Shown here piece after piece: positions 9,506 through 20,976 of a stretch of 64,000 nt of DNA. The notes beneath the pieces were generated by a model, which saw nothing but the letters and a program-made list of their open reading frames with translations, was not told where the DNA came from and did no database searches. The stretch's first letter is position 1; each line of letters begins with the position of its first letter. The position numbers and the translations under genes are program-made. This stretch comes from Rhizophagus clarus (Eukaryota; Glomeromycota; Glomeromycetes; Glomerales; Glomeraceae): positions 434,001 through 498,000 of the forward strand of contig BLAL01000048.1 of assembly GCA_015698045.1 (NCBI GenBank), given 5' to 3'.

Positions 9506-10839
9506 AGGAAAGGGTCGTTACTTTAAAATGTAAGAAATGAAATACGACTGGCTATTAAGAATATTAAAACGATAATGCTTTATGTTGTAATTATTGTGGT
9601 TGAGGAAATCGGAAGTAATTCTGTAATATCAAGAAAATTTGGTAAGAATTCAATTACAGCCACAAAAAAGAAGTCACTTAGGAACATTCTTACCAGATTT
9701 CTTATCTGATGTTCAATAATTAAATTAGAATTCCTCCTACTAAAGAAATTGAGAAGTTATAATGTCCGGACTTTAACATATGAAATTTTAATTCTCAATG
9801 TCAGTACACTGTGTATATCGATCTTCATATATTTATCATTTCAGTTAAATTATAAAGGCTTTTGAAGCCCATATGTAATAGCACATAAACATTATTTTTA
9901 TTTAATTTTTATGTAATAATCTTATTTTATTATTAACAATAAATACATTTAAAAGAAAATCTCATTCACACTTTATTAAATGTTACTAAACGAATAAACG
10001 TATATTCGAAGGACAGTACAAGTTGTTAAACAATAAACATTAAACTGATGGATTAGTTCATTTAAATGTTATTTTTGATTAAACGTCCATTTGGCAAAAT
10101 GAAATTCTGTGGAATGAACAATTTGGATCCATAGCCCAAAGGTGAAACTCAGGATCGTTATTTCAGTATCAAATGACATATGACATAGTCGCTTCTTGAA
10201 CCAATCATATTATTATATATATAGTAAATCGGGCTGACTAATTTTCGTTGTTTAAGGATTTATCATCATTTCATCATCTTTACTTTCAGGACCTCCAATA
10301 ACAGATTTTTAAAATTTGTAACTTATGCTTAAGAATGAGAAGAAGTTATACCACAATAAAGACTTTAACTAAGTTGATACAAATGATACTAAAATAAAAA
10401 TATCTCTATTAATAAGGAGTTAAAAATTCATAAAAATTTTTCAGACTTTAAAATTTGTTTATTTTAAAATTAACGATAAACTTATTAAATTTCTTACTAA
10501 AATATACATGCAACTTTTTACAACTTTACTGCACATAAAAAACATAAAAACAAAAAAAATTTTTATATGCAAATGTCACGAAATTGTCATCCATGCAAAA
10601 AACTCATTGAAAACTAATGGTACCTTACAGTTCTGTAGATCCGACCCAAATGAATAATTTTATGTAACATCTAAATCGGAAAGTAAGCTGCTGATCAATG
10701 TAATATTTATTTCCTAATCGTTGCACTAATTAACAGGTTTATCTTCTGTTTAATTGTCAAAAAACTGAAAATAAATAAATTAAATTAAATTAAAATAAAT
10801 AAATTGGTTAATTCAGTATTATAACTTTTAAATTGCAAA
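9506..10839. other. Intergenic, no gene seen
   Basis: AT-rich DNA with no coding frame that I can support. The last 100 bp before the kinase gene include an AAATAAATTAAATTAAA-type simple repeat (about 10770-10803). The kinase promoter should lie here, but no clear TATA box was singled out. Confidence 0.5.
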
Positions 10840-11243
10840 ATGACTTTAGTGGCAAAATGGATTGACCAAAAAATAAAAGATAAATATATTCATTATTTTG
10901 AATATGATAAATTTAGTCAAATCGTTGAAATTGGTAGAGGAGGTTTTGGTAAAGTGAGTAGAGCGTATTTGGCTAATACTGGATTAGTCGCACTAAAAAG
11001 CTTTGTTGATGAGAACTCAGACATTGAAGAAGATGAGCTCAATAGGCTTGATGATGAGTTTGTAAAGGAAGTAGGAATCGCTTTTTAATTTTACGTTTAC
11101 AGTATTAACTTTGCATAATATATAATATACAAAATATAAAATTAATTTATTTCATTATATAGTTAGAACTTCTTCGCGAGGTTGATTATCATCAAAACAT
11201 CAATCGTATTCTAGGAATAACAAAAGGTTAGCGCTAAGATTTA

Positions 11244-11274
<31 letters not shown>

Positions 11275-13881
11275 TATTATAATAATAAAATATTATTATT
11301 ATTATTATTATTAACACACCCTATTTATATATAAATTAATAGTTTCTAGATTCTATATATTGGTGTTAGAATATGCTAATGAAGGAAATTTGAGAGATTA
11401 TTTGAAAAAAAAATTTACTTTGTTGAAATGGAATGATAAAATTCAAATGGCATTGGATATTACCTGCGGATTGAGATTTTTGCACTTCAAAGAAATAATT
11501 CACAGAGATTTGGTAAATTAATAATTTTATTTCCTTGTTATACTTTTCGTAATTTTTGTTTTTGATAATAATTTAATCATCATTTGCTATAGCACTCAAA
11601 AAATATTTTAGTGAATAATGGAAAATTATTAATTGCAGACCTTGGATTATCTAAAAAGTTGGCAGAAGTTACAACTAATTCATTAGCTAATACAAAGGGA
11701 ATGATTGAATATACTGAACCACAATGTTTTAAATCTGCTAAATATAAAAAAAATAAAAAGTCTGATATTTACAGTTTGGGTGCATTATTATGGGAAATTT
11801 CAAGTGGAAAACGTCTTTTTCCTGATTATTCACAAAATATATTGCCTTTTCATATTGGTTATAGTAAACTTAGAGAAGAGCCAATTGATGGTACACCCAA
11901 AGAATATCAACAGCTTTATCAAGAATGTTGGAATGACGAGCCTAATTTAAGACCTGATATTGAAAAAGTATATGAAACTTTAAGTCAAATAAAAATTGAG
12001 AATCCTCCTCATCCACAATCTTTGCAACTTATTATTAATAAAATCAATTATAATACCATTGATAACGATGATTTAAACATTTCTTATAGTCTAAGTTCAA
12101 TAAGTAAGTTTAATTTTTCAATAAGCAACAACTGCTATTTAATAACATTTTATACTTATTATATATATTTATCTCATCGTTCATCTTATTTTTAGAAGAA
12201 TCTTCACATAAATCTAACGAGCTCACAGAAAAAGAATTAAAAAATGATGATATTAATATAAAAAAATTAATCATAAAAGATAGTGTTGGTAATGTGACAT
12301 ATAATAATAATCAAAACAATAATTCTATTACAAGTCAATCACTTAATATTCATTTAAATAAGAAAAATATCAAAATTGAAAATAATATCCATATTGTTGT
12401 TGGATTAGATTTTGGAACAACTTACTCTGGATTTGCTTATTGTCATGTTAATGAAAAGAACCATATAATTTCAAACGATAGTTGGCCTGAAACAATTGGT
12501 CCATTTAAAATAAATACAGCTCTTCAATACGATAAAATGTATAAAAATGTAAAATCTTGGGGATATTCAGCTCTAGTTAAAAAGCCTAAAAAGCCTAAAT
12601 CTAAATACGAACAAAACAGTGATAATAATAAACTCGTCGAACCATTCAAATTATTATTAGATGAACCTGAACAAAAACTTCCAGTTGATTACCAAAAGGC
12701 TATTACTGATTATCTTGGAGAAATTGGAAAGGTATAATAAAAACAATTATTTTCTTATTATAGGCAACTTTTCAAAAAATTGATTTCAAAAATTAATTTT
12801 CTGTTATATATTTGTACCCGTACGGAAAGTTAATTAAAGAAACTGTTGAAACACGTTGGCCAAGACTTGATTATTTTGAAAATGTTCTTTTGGTTCTTAC
12901 CGTTCCTATAGAATTCTATGAAAAGTTAAAAGCAATTATAAGAATATGTGCATTCGATGCGAAATTAATCAAAGAAAAATGCTCAACAAATTTACAAGTT
13001 ATTACAGATTGTAAGAATCTTTACAATATGAAGTCTAATTTCTTGAGTTTTTAAATTAAAATATTTAACTTTTTTTTTTAGCCGAAGCGGCTGCAGTATG
13101 TTGTATGAAAGAACTTGGACATGATCCCGTACAACAAGGAAGTATGTTCGCTTTTTTTTATTTTTTTGATTGATAAGTATCATAATTAATTTATTTATTT
13201 ATAATTTATTCGACAGCTAAATTTATGATAGTTGACTGTAGTGATGATACAATAGACTTAATAACTCTTAAATTAATAAACAATGGTCAATTGGCTGAAA
13301 TAAAAAGGACCAGAGATTTTTCCGGTAACACTTTTATTAATGCAGAATTTATTAAATATTTACGAAAAATGCTTGGAGATGAGCCTATAGATTTGCTTAG
13401 AGAAAATCATTATGGGCAAATGCAATATTTGATACAAGATTTTTGTCGATGTATTAAAATCCCATTTACAGGAGATGAACCAGACTTTTTATACAAATTT
13501 GATATTGAAGAAATCGCCCCAATCTTGAAACAATACATTACCTACGATAAAAAGGAAACTTTAGAAGAAGATGAATGGATAATTGAAATTGATTTTAAGA
13601 CTATAGAATCAATATTTAAACCTGTTATCCAAAAAATTCTCATGTTGATAAATGATCAACTGGATAATAATTATGAAACTTGTTCTGCTATGTTTTTAGT
13701 TGGAGGTTTTAATGAATCAAAATATTTACAAAACAAAGTTAAACAGAAGTTTTGTAGTAAAATTAATAATATTTCTGTAGTTCATCAACCTATTTCACAT
13801 GGAGCAGTAATTTACGGATTAAATAATATTGGAAATGACGAGTATATAGAAAGTGATTATTATCATAACAAAAAAATTTAA
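10840..13881 (+). CDS. TKL-type protein kinase fused to HSPA12-like Hsp70 domain
   Basis: Eight exons fit one open frame: 10840-11070, 11163-11226, 11343-11512, 11593-12103, 12196-12731, 12830-13010, 13082-13141 and 13217-13881, giving 805 residues. The kinase domain (about 25-275) has the P-loop GRGGFGKV at 32-39, ATP lysine in VALK at 53, HRDL at 152-155, catalytic-loop N159 and DLG (instead of DFG) at 171-173. A low-complexity N/K/S linker follows. The Hsp70 nucleotide-binding domain starts near 391: phosphate-1 'VVGLDFGTTYSGFAY', phosphate-2 'VDCSDDTID' (usual form has GGGT) and adenosine motif 'FLVGGFNESKYL'. No Hsp70 substrate-binding domain is present, as in HSPA12 proteins. Intron 4 has GTAAGT and TTTTTAG ends and keeps phase across the kinase-Hsp70 junction, which supports a true fusion rather than two genes. 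Intron 5 has a weaker acceptor (GGAAAG). Confidence 0.8.
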
Positions 13882-15520
13882 AAAAAATTAAAATATCTAT
13901 TGAAAAATAAAAAAAATTAATATTATATATTTTCAACTTTGTGAGAAAGTTTAATTAGTATGGCTTCGATTCAATTCTTGCATGATCATCGTTTTATGGT
14001 CATAGAGAAAAAAAGATTTCTGGAACTCCTAATAAATACTTGGAATTATACAAATTATGTTGGAGCAGTAATAAATAATAAACTAGAAAAATGTTTAGGT
14101 ATTTAAGATGATATAAGCAATAGCAATAGTAAGAAGCATCAAGTAATTAACAATTATTTATCTTTGTATGTATTTATATCATAATGAAAATATTAACTTT
14201 GCTTTTTCAAATGATGAGAATAAATCATCTGATACAGGTGACTAAATTAAAGCTTTGTTTCTATTGTATACAAATTGTGATAATTTTTTATTTTAGCTGT
14301 ATTTTCAAAAACAAATGATTTAAATGATTTATGTATTTATGTATTCAAGATATAATGTACCGACATAAATTTTGTCAAATTTTATTTTTATCAATAAAAG
14401 CTAAAATTTTAATAATGCGCATATTTTCTAGCCATAGATGGTGATGGTCCAGTAGCATTGTCTTTAGAATGTCGTTGTTTTTAGAATTTAACTTAGTTAT
14501 ATATCACATGCCAAAACCACAATACTTCTTTCTATATACGCTGTTATGTCCAGACTTCTCTACGAACGCATCAGGACGCACCTGTTTTTAATGATCTATA
14601 TTGTTCCTTTCAAATAACTATTCTAAATTATTAAACATATAAATCTTCTAATCTAAATTATTAATATATCCTATTGTAAGAAAATTATTTCGGAAGAAAT
14701 ATTTTGTCTAAAAAAAAGAAAATAAATTTTCTCTAAATCCTGGAGATCTGTAAATTTAACTATTACTGTAATTAAATTAAAAAATGATTACCTCTTTTTT
14801 AAGCCAAAAAGAAAATTAATATATTGTTTTATCATGTCTTTTCCGTGATTTTCCTTATTGAGATGATGTTTATAGTTAAAAAGGTTATCGATAGTTAAAA
14901 ATTGTATACAGGCCCTAGTATTTTAAGCAATAATGAGATACGATAATATTTATAAATTTATTAAAACCTCTTTGTTGAAATAATTAAGATTTAAAAATTC
15001 GCTATTAGTAACTTACTATTAATTCTTTTTAAATGTATCAGATATATTTTAGTTTGTATAAATCATACTCATTAATCCTGAAAATGAGTTTATCCCGGTG
15101 AAGTTTGAAACAAAAAGCTCCTTGTAATACTTGTTGAAAGTAAAAATAGAATTAGCATTTTGCTGAAATTGTTAGTATAAAAATAAGCATAAATTTGAAT
15201 AATCCTTTAATTAACTGAAATTGAATGTTATCAGCTGGAAAATTTAACCAATATACTTTTAAATAGCTATCTTTATTTTAGATACTACTAGCAGTCACCT
15301 TTTGCTTTGTTCCGGGGACTAGTAAGCTGGTTTAAATCAATAGTGTAATAATATACACATTGAAAAAAAAATTCTATGAATAAATTTATTCGTCGCTGTA
15401 ATTTATTATTTAAAATATGATTGGCCAACTTAAGTATTCGCTTTAGTCTTCTCCAAAGCTTGGTCATGGAAATTAAGGATTAACTTGAAGCTTTAGACAA
15501 TAGAATCAATTATTAAGGTA
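13882..15520. other. Intergenic, AT-rich, with one kinase relic
   Basis: Apart from the kinase fragment near 14020-14075 I see no gene. The composition is AT-rich and even. Confidence 0.5.
14018..14076 (+). pseudogene. Fragment of a kinase C-lobe
   Basis: A frame reads 'ISGTPNKYLELYKLCWSS', matching the C-lobe of the upstream kinase ('IDGTPKEYQQLYQECWND'). The match is about 18 residues and neighbouring frames are closed. It is probably a relic of a tandem kinase copy just downstream of the intact gene. Confidence 0.5.
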
Positions 15521-15599
15521 GTTTCTTCCGGTTTTTTTATAGTGTACTGCTTTTTTGCTTTTGAAATTACACTAATAAATTTTTTTCATCATTTCCTTT

Positions 15600-15800
15600 C
15601 CTCTTCTATCGTTTACTTTTTTGTTCCATTACATTTATTCTTTTCGTTCCATTATACTTGTTTTTTTCGTTCTATTACACTTATTTTTTTGTTCTTTCAC
15701 AATTTTTTGTTCTTTTGCATCTGTTCTTTTCATCTCTTCACGCCCACTTTTGTCGTCCCTTTGCACCCACTTTTTTTGTTTCTTTACGTTTGATTTTTTT
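15600..15800 (+). repeat. Pyrimidine-rich degenerate minisatellite
   Basis: About eight to nine loose copies of a 22-25-bp unit of the form TTTTCGTTCCATTACACTTA are arrayed head to tail. Open frames across it are only repeat translations. Confidence 0.6.
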
Positions 15801-16457
15801 TTAAGGACATATTAATAATTAATAAAGAAATCAATAATAAATTTTTTTGTACAAATAAATAAACGTATAATAATAATCACATGATAATGGGACATTGCGC
15901 GTGCGATGAATAAATTTACTGTTTACATATAAAAAATACTACATCTCTGAGTATTTTGGATTTCTAAATAAAAAAGAATAATCTCAAACCTAGTGCGCAA
16001 AGAAAAAAGTATAGAGGAATGCAAAATAGAAATATTGATCTGAACATTTTAAAAGGAATGAATAGGAAATAAATAATCATCTTGAATCAATAAATAATCG
16101 AGTATATGATAGGATCATTAATAAATAAAATAAGAAAAAAAGAATTAAAAGACATAATTAGTAACTTAGGAAAATTTAGAAATAATAAAGTTCCACGATG
16201 AAGTCAGTAATATATAATACGAAATTTGAAAATTTGGAAAAAATTATAATAGAACCGATCTGTTAAGAAGAAATATTATTAGATAAATGAAATATAAACT
16301 TATAAACTGAGTTTTATATTTCAAATAAAGAAAAAGTGTATATCTAGTATTAAATTTAGTATTGCATAAGAAATCCAATTTTCAAGCCTATGTAAATTAT
16401 GAAATTTGATACTTTTGATAATTGTTGTTTTAATAATACCGTTTGTATTATATAGTA

Positions 16458-16640
16458 TTAAACCGAAACCTTATAAGAAACTGGATACATTTTTATAAGG
16501 TTTTTATATAATTTTATCCTTAGAAATGACTTATCATAATAGTCCGTTGAAAAGATACAGAAAAATTTACAATCCTGTAACGTTATTTCAAATCACGAAA
16601 TTTAATATATAATTTGGTTATTAAATTTACTATTTATATT
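16458..16640 (+). repeat. Dispersed repeat, copy 1 (second copy 20825-20967)
   Basis: 'CTGGATAC(A/G)TTTTT', 'AGAAATGAC', 'AATAGTCCGTT(G/A)AAAAGATAC' and an 'AATTTGG' tail occur in the same order and spacing here and at 20825-20967. No coding capacity is seen. It is likely a MITE or SINE relic. Confidence 0.6.
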
Positions 16641-17420
16641 TTATATTACAATTATCACTAGCTGTATTTATTTATATAATTTTAATTTTATTTTATTAAT
16701 TCAAACAAAAAATAAAAAAAAAAAAATATATAAAGAAAATTTTATCCCCTATTAGAATTTCCTAAAGAACATCAGTATAACTTTCTTCAAGAAATCAATG
16801 ATGTCTCCAGAAGTAGTTCAAAGAAATAACATATATTTCTTCAAATAAATGAATCAGCACGTTTCTTTAACTTAATTAGATCAACACTTCCCTCTTTACC
16901 TGTAAGTCTGGGTCCATCCTAATCTTCTGCAAAAAAAAAAAAAAATGAAGCTTTAACTTAATTAGAAGCCAAAACTCTCCAAGTTTCCAAGTGTTTGTGT
17001 TCCTACCTGAGCTACAAAAAAGAAAAAAGAAACTGGACCGCCTTACAGAAAAACAACAAATGAAAAAGGATAAATATAAATAAAGGGAACAGCAAATGGG
17101 AATAATAAAGGATAAAATCAAAATCAAGCTAAGATTTTTTTCAAAGGAGGACAACGAAGTTAATCTTTCTTAAAAGGATAATGAATTTAGAAAAATAAAA
17201 TAATTTTTATAAAAAGGGGTGAAAATAAAAAGATGATCTTTTAAGAGAGAAAATGTAGCGGATTGGAATAAAGGAATAAAATCAAAAAAGAAATTTTTTT
17301 TCAAAAGAAAGGAGTAGTGGTGGAATAAAAAAAGGGGCAACAAAATAATTTTTTTTTTTTTTTTTTTTTTAAGAAAAAGAAGTAAAATAAATAAAAAAAA
17401 AAAAATCGAGATGGAAGGCA
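16640..17420 (+). repeat. Purine-rich region with imperfect internal repeats
   Basis: Strongly A/G-rich on the plus strand. A unit of about 50 bp (AATAAAGGATAAAATCAAAA...TTTTTTTCAAAGGAG) appears at about 17103-17150 and again at 17269-17320, and TTAACTTAATTAGA occurs twice near 16870 and 16950. Poly-A and poly-T runs are common. No gene is supported. Confidence 0.5.
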
Positions 17421-17496
17421 GAAAAGGAGAAACAAAAAACGTATATAAACAACACGTGATTACATGTTATTGATACATTTACCTAAAAATTCTTCC

Positions 17497-17590
17497 CCGG
17501 CCGGCATTACGGAATTAGAAAATTAACAAGTGACAAATAAGAAGTGACAAATAGGATTTTATACGCCGAAAAATTCGTCCTTGAAATGCA
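17497..17590 (+). repeat. GGCCGGCATTA repeat, copy 1 (second copy 25822-25910)
   Basis: 'GGCCGGCATTA(C/A)GGAATTA', 'GTGACAAA(T/C)AA' and 'GGCAAATAGGATTTTA'-like blocks occur in the same order here and at about 25822-25885. GGCCGGC is a rare palindrome in DNA this AT-rich, so shared descent is likely. Confidence 0.6.
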
Positions 17591-17611
17591 GTAAATATTT
17601 AAACGGGGAAA

Positions 17612-17734
17612 TTTCCGTATTGTATATATTATTTATTTACGTAAGCATTCCGTATACATAGTATTAAATAATATGGAAATGTTGTACGGAATCTATAAAA
17701 ACGTAAAATATTTATTTTATATATACAAAACGTA
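17612..17734. repeat. Foldback (inverted repeat), about 120 bp
   Basis: 'CGTATTGTATATATTA...ATTTACGT' at the left pairs with 'ACGTAAAATATTTATTTTATATATACAAAACG' split around the right end, with an inner arm pair ATTCCGTA / TACGGAAT. The two arms enclose about 55 bp. It could be a small MITE. Confidence 0.45.
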
Positions 17735-17997
17735 CTGTACCATTTCCATACACAGATTTCTTATAGGGAAACTTTTCTAATAATACCAGATGTTGTAATA
17801 ATAATCGATTTGTGGTGTTTCATTTATAAATAGATTTAATTTAAATAGTTTCGTTAAATTAACAAGTCGTAGAATAAACTAGTATATAAGGAAGAACAAT
17901 AAAAAATATGAACAGATTCAATTATTCGATCACGTGCAATAATTAATATTAACGATGATAGTAATAGCTTTTGGCATTGAATAATGGTCCAATCAGA

Positions 17998-18052
17998 AAG
18001 TTCTTTTATTTTATTTTATTTTATTTTATTTTTATTTTTATTTTTATTTTTT
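17998..18052 (+). repeat. TTTTA pentanucleotide simple repeat
   Basis: A run of TTTTA units, later TTTTTA units. It lies about 400 bp upstream of the glycosyltransferase start. A short GC-richer stretch after it (18060-18130) contains three AAATCGGTT-like repeats and could be part of that gene's control region. Confidence 0.6.
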
Positions 18053-18445
18053 TAAAAAAAAGGATCGGGAAAGCCGCGTAATACGTTGTTACAAGGGTAA
18101 GATCCGCATACATCGGTTAAATCGGTTAAATCGAATCATTCCGTACCGTTAATTATCGACCAAATTTAGCCAAATAATTCTTGGCATGTGCCCTAAAATC
18201 AAAACAAAATTTTCATTCCCAATTTTGTAAACCAAATAAAGATGCACAATTATCAAATGAACTTACAGTATATGCTTGAATTTAACAAAAATTATAAAAA
18301 TTTGTTTATATATACATATTTGTATATACAGTATATAATAAATATCATCGGATAAATTTACGGAATATTTAATTATCGTAAGAAAATTAAATATATAAAT
18401 AAAGAGAAATCAGTATCCTTTTAATATCATTAAGTTCATCGAAAA

Positions 18446-20589
18446 ATGATTAAAAGAAAACCACTTTCAATATTATTCATACCTATCCTATTAAATATAC
18501 TGCTATATATCAATGTTAATATTGCGGATCAAAATTTTATTTCTAGAGGAGTTGATATCGATCGCTCAAACATACCTAAAAATATTTTGTTTGGTTCTTT
18601 TTCAGGCGGAAGAAGTCATGTTAAACCGATGATGGATATTGCTGAGATATTGATTGAAAGAGGTTACAATGTAAGAATTACTTTTTCAACTTATAGTGGT
18701 TAGAACCGGCTGCGATTACCGGTTTTAGACCAGACCCGATTATGAAATATAAACAATTTAGGCCAGTTTGTATTACAATTTATATAACATAAATTCAGCG
18801 ATTAATAAACGATAACCGGGTTAAAACCGATCGCAACCAGTCTAAACACTAAATCCATCATATCTTAGATCAACTTGTTTATACTTTTATTTCGATATAT
18901 AGGTAATTTTATTGGCGCCAGGAAAAGATGAAACGTTATCAGAGTACCCAACTGTCAAGCAAATTTCATTAATCCCTATAATGAGCTTGAGAGATGTTGG
19001 AATTGAAGTTAATAAAGAAGTACTTGATCATAAAAAATTAGCAGGCCTTTTTGAATTAAGCGTAAAATACTATAAAAGTTCATATGAAAAATACAAAAGT
19101 GTTGCTGAAGAACATAATATTGACTTATTCTTTTGCGATATAGTAATAAATGAAGCTTGTGTAGATGTTGCTCACACTCTGAAGAAACCTGTTGTTGGAT
19201 TTACTTCAGGACTTCAATGTAATTACAAAACATCTTTTTATTCATTTAAAAAAAATTATTATTAAAAATATTTTTTTATTTTCATATTTGTCTTAGTAAT
19301 GGATCCTAAGCCGTATAAATCTGATCCAATCTTCGGTTGTAACATCTCATTAGAAAATGAATCAATTTTGGAAAGATTCAGATGCAATTTCATTCCACCT
19401 TTACAACTTATTTATTCGTTTTTTAACCTTATGAGCCAATTAAATGATATAAGAGGGCAAATGAATATTGAACCCGGTCGTATCGCTCTCGGAAAAAGTC
19501 CAAAAGCTTCTTTAATTTTAGTTGATACTTTTTTCGGGTTTGAGGTAATTATTAATAAATAAAATTATTATTATTAAGTTTGTATAATTTATTAAAACTA
19601 TTTTTTTTTTTTTTTTACGTAGTTACCACAGACTTTACCACCATATGTTCAAGTAAATATTAATTATCTCTTTTGTTACATTAATATGAATGATAATATT
19701 TAATTTTCCTTTTTCTCGTTCTTAGGAAATTGGGCCAATATTATCAGAAAAATATCCATCACTTACACCTGAACTTTCTGACTTTATAAATAAGCACGAA
19801 AGTGTCTTGTATGTAGCTTTTGGTACACGTTTCTTCACGACCACTGATAACAATAGTAAACTTTTACAGTCATTTATAGAAGCGATCAATAAAAAAATAG
19901 TTGATGGTGTAATTTGGTCATTAGTCGAGACATCAAAAGATGATTTCTATCCAACACTAAATTTATCTGATGGTACACAAGTCCAAACATCATCAATTCT
20001 AAATAACGAACATCCACATATCCATATTGCAAAATTTGTTCCACAATTCACAGTACTTAATCATAATAACACAAAATTGTTTTTTAGTCATGGAGGTGCA
20101 GGAAGTTCACATGAATCTCTATATACTGGTACTCCTATGTTAGTTTTACCTTTTGCTGGTGATCAGATCGGTAACGCTCAAAAATTGGTTACAGCTGGTG
20201 TAGCATCATCATTAAGTATAAGTGATTTTGATGTTGATGATATTTTAAATAAAATGGATTCATTATTAAAAGATGAGAATGTAAGGAAAAGTTTAGAAAG
20301 AATGAAAATTTTAGCTAAAATTAATAGTAAGAGAAAGTATAGAGCAGCTGATTTAATTGAATATATTTTACATACTAGTTCTTTTGTTGATGTTAATGAT
20401 GACTTTTTAAAAGAATGGTATCCTGCTGAAGATAGAATGGGATTTATTAGAGCGTATAATCTTGATATTTACATAATATTAATAAGTATCGTTCTTAGTA
20501 TTATTGGAATTATTATAGTTAAGTTAATTAAATTAATTAGATCTTTTATAAGTCCTCATTCCGATAATCAAAAATCAAAAAGAGAATAA
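18446..20589 (+). CDS. UDP-glycosyltransferase (GT1 family), membrane-anchored
   Basis: Five exons fit one frame: 18446-18670, 18903-19218, 19297-19544, 19623-19652 and 19726-20589, giving 560 residues, normal for eukaryotic GT1 enzymes. The protein should transfer a sugar from a UDP-sugar to a small lipophilic acceptor. Residues 5-27 form a hydrophobic signal peptide. 'GSFSGGRSHVKPM' near 52 is the N-terminal HxxP-type acceptor loop. The UGT signature 'HGGAGSSHESLYTGTP' starts near residue 395 and is followed by 'PFAGDQIGNA', whose D and Q contact the sugar. A C-terminal transmembrane helix (about 520-545) with a basic tail fits ER anchoring. Intron 1 carries a 158-bp MITE. Exon 4 encodes only ten residues ('LPQTLPPYVQ'). 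The acceptor is unknown. Confidence 0.85.
18694..18851. mobile_element. MITE inside intron 1 of the glycosyltransferase
   Basis: Ends are TAGTGGTTAGAACCGGCTGC and, reversed, TAGTGTTTAGACTGGTTGC, with a further paired block CGGTTTTA. That is an inverted repeat of about 35 bp with gaps around about 80 bp. The TAGTG ends suggest a hAT-type MITE. I could not see a clean 8-bp target duplication. It does not disturb the splice sites of the intron. Confidence 0.65.
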
Positions 20590-20824
20590 ATATAATATTT
20601 AAAGGATTTTTGTTTATTTCTTATTTTTGTTTTATAAGATTTATAAAATATTTTTTATAGTGAATAAATTTATGTACAGTATATTTTTTAACTAATATGT
20701 GTTTACGATAAGGGACTCCTGAATTTTTTTTTTTAAAAAAATTGTAACAATTGCATATTTAACTTTTTATCTAAAAAAAATGTTAGTGTAACAGTAACCT
20801 ACATGTATAATTTTTAATTGTGCA

Positions 20825-20967
20825 ACATATTCCCTATAAAAAATCTGGATACGTTTTTGATAAGTTTTTTTCACTAGAAATGACGAATCTTAATAGTCCG
20901 TTAAAAAGATACGGGAAAATGCATCAATTCCGTACCACTAAAAATATGATTTGGATACTGAATTTAT
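20825..20967 (+). repeat. Dispersed repeat, copy 2
   Basis: Second copy of the repeat at 16458-16640. It ends where the TPR gene becomes readable, so it may have replaced that gene's 5' end. Confidence 0.6.
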
Positions 20968-20976
20968 GATGATAAT

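Noticed and set aside
15542-15815. Phe/Ser-rich open frames
   Set aside because: Translation of the pyrimidine-rich minisatellite.
16876-17154. 92-residue minus-strand frame
   Set aside because: Reads through the purine-rich repeat region; F/S/L-rich with no domain.
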